From Verrucomicrobiales bacterium (GTDB taxonomy: Bacteria; Verrucomicrobiota; Verrucomicrobiia; Verrucomicrobiales; Akkermansiaceae), in the NCBI GenBank assembly GCA_002729295.1, contig PBTU01000138.1, positions 1 to 7,627 on the forward strand: a stretch of DNA of 7,627 nucleotides. The letters run 5' to 3'. Of this stretch, positions 6,858-7,627 are shown piece by piece (within the stretch, counting starts at the first letter, position 1; the number at the start of each line of letters is the position of its first letter). The notes beneath the pieces are model-generated. The model ran no database searches. It saw only the letters and a program-made list of their open reading frames with translations, and was not told the DNA's origin. The position numbers were made by a program, and so were the translations under genes.

Positions 6858-7050
6858 TTACCCGGTGAGAAGGCTGTCATCGAGCATGGCATTCAGGGCG
6901 TCGTTGTCCATGTTGCGACCGATTAGAACGACCTCCTGGCGGCCGCCCGCTTGTTTTTACGGTTACGGAGAATGCGGTTGAGAAGGGTGGTTTTCCCGAT
7001 CCGAGAAACCCGGGAAGAACCGTGACCGGAAGTTTGGCTGAAGCACTGAC
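6858..7050 (-). pseudogene. internally deleted CobW/COG0523 G3E GTPase remnant
   Basis: Both ends of a CobW-type metallochaperone GTPase are recognisable, but the middle is missing. From about 7035 down, the minus strand encodes KLPVTVLPGFLGSGK, the N-terminal strand and P-loop. After one base is restored in the A-run at 6991-6994 it continues TTLLNRILRNRKNKR. Directly after, in another frame, comes GGRQEVVLIGRNMDNDALNAMLDDSLLTG and a TAA at 6858-6860. That is the usual C-terminus of the family (pattern RRQE-hydrophobic-IG-x-x-MD...L...LLT). An intact protein has roughly 350-400 residues; about 60 codons remain, and the switch and NKxD regions, the CxCC metal motif and most of the C-terminal domain are gone. 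No ATG, GTG or TTG is in frame at the expected start; the GTC at 7048-7050 sits where it should be. It lies 13 bases after the MerC gene on the same strand, so it was probably the second gene of that operon. An assembly misjoin is the main alternative. Confidence 0.75.
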
Positions 7051-7063
7051 GAGAGATGCGAGG

Positions 7064-7627
7064 CTATGCGCATTCGCCGCACGAGGCTTGTCGGCATGCG
7101 TGGGCGCAGCCACAGAGATTACCGATGTGAGCGACGATGAGAAAGACCCCTCCGAGAGTGGTGATGATGGCGGCAGGTGGAATGTGCAGGGACATTTCTC
7201 CGGTCTCGCTGACTTGCACGCTGGGGCAGCAGTTATCGATGCAGGCGACGGGCTCGTCAGACGATTCGGTTTCGGCCAGGGAAGGGCATAAATCACAAGT
7301 CGTTTCTTCACAGGTCGGGGCGTCGCAGGTGCCCTCTTCGGTTTCTTCAGTTTCGACCGGGGCTGCGACCTGGGGGACGGGATTGTTGACTGGCGTTTCC
7401 TTTGAGAAGGCCGGGAGAGCAGCCCCGACGAGTACGAAAAGAATTCCGATCATCGCGGAGGCCATGACCCAGCGTTTTCCGTGGGCACGATAGCCTTTGC
7501 GGATCGAGAAGGCTGCGAGTGGCACGATGAAAATCGCGACAAGCGCATGGGACGCGGGATGGGCCCAGATGCGTCCGAAGGCGGGCATGGCGATGAGTAA
7601 GACCGGCGCGAGTCCGCAGTGGATGGC
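7064..7627 (-). CDS. MerC-domain membrane protein with cysteine-rich loop, 5' partial
   Basis: The frame is open to the right edge, so the start lies outside; 187 residues are visible. The first ATG seen (7588) is inside the domain, since AIHCGLAPVLLIA precedes it, matching the Cys-His-containing first helix of MerC-type proteins. Four membrane segments can be seen: about 1-17, 27-41 (ALVAIFIVPLAAFSI), 53-74 (WVMASAMIGILFVLVGAALPAF) and 149-170 (ending GGVFLIVAHIGNL). Between helices 3 and 4 lies a loop of about 73 residues rich in acidic residues and Cys (CDAPTC, CDLC, CIDNCC). The C-terminus is CGCAHACRQASCGECA. MerC proteins carry mercuric ions inward in mer operons, but many relatives in other phyla are near zinc or other metal genes and their metal is unknown. 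No merA, merR or merT is visible. The neighbouring CobW remnant suggests a metal-homeostasis operon rather than mercury resistance. Membrane topology is inferred. Confidence 0.8.
   Translation of the reverse strand, partial: AIHCGLAPVLLIAMPAFGRIWAHPASHALVAIFIVPLAAFSIRKGYRAHGKRWVMASAMIGILFVLVGAALPAFSKETPVNNPVPQVAAPVETEETEEGTCDAPTCEETTCDLCPSLAETESSDEPVACIDNCCPSVQVSETGEMSLHIPPAAIITTLGGVFLIVAHIGNLCGCAHACRQASCGECA

Noticed and set aside
7022..7493. Plus-strand open frames opposite the MerC gene
   Set aside because: The minus-strand frame has membrane helices and MerC similarity; the plus-strand frames have neither.
1..7627. CRISPR array, tRNA or rRNA gene, insertion sequence or phage gene
   Set aside because: No regularly spaced repeats, no cloverleaf-like or rRNA-like sequence, no transposase or integrase motif and no terminal inverted repeats were seen by eye.
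7064..7627. Classical mercury-resistance operon
   Set aside because: Only a MerC-like domain is present; no MerR, MerT, MerP or MerA is seen, and the neighbour is a CobW-type remnant.

Overview
The window looks like ordinary chromosomal DNA from a heterotrophic Gram-negative bacterium. The best guess is Verrucomicrobiota (Verrucomicrobiales-like), or failing that a relative in the Planctomycetes-Verrucomicrobia-Chlamydia group. This rests on moderately high G+C, an exported type I sulfatase of the kind abundant in those phyla, an outer-membrane DUF5916 barrel protein, a MerC-domain protein next to a CobW-type GTPase remnant, and few recognisable Shine-Dalgarno sequences. The assignment is an inference from gene style; no rRNA or other marker is present.

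Layout. (1) 2-1852 (+): C-terminal 616 residues of a CBM9-like/DUF5916 outer-membrane protein whose start lies left of the window. (2) 1878-3320 (-): exported formylglycine-type sulfatase, convergent with gene 1; a likely terminator for gene 1 sits inside its last codons. (3) 3446-4132 (-): small exported protein with an SH3-like and a BamE/SmpA-like module, upstream of the sulfatase and in the same direction. (4) 4252-5535 (+): hemL, glutamate-1-semialdehyde aminotransferase, divergent from gene 3. (5) 5546-6697 (-): moeA, molybdopterin molybdotransferase, convergent with hemL and 10 bases from it. (6) 6858-7050 (-): wreck of a CobW/COG0523 G3E GTPase gene in which the first ~30 codons are joined to the last ~29 codons. 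(7) 7064-7627 (-): MerC-domain membrane protein, 5' end cut by the window edge, with an unusual cysteine-rich loop.

The genes do not form one pathway. HemL (tetrapyrrole synthesis) and MoeA (molybdenum cofactor) are housekeeping cofactor enzymes standing alone. The sulfatase and DUF5916 protein are cell-envelope proteins of the type seen in polysaccharide-using marine bacteria, but they are convergent and not an operon. The MerC protein and the CobW remnant are 13 bases apart on one strand and look like an old metal-homeostasis operon whose GTPase has been lost.

I did not find a convincing new system. The items most worth a second look are the internally deleted CobW gene, the cysteine-rich loop in the MerC protein, two sigma70-like promoters placed so close to their ATG codons that the mRNAs would be nearly leaderless, and a perfect 20-base inverted repeat upstream of the sulfatase.
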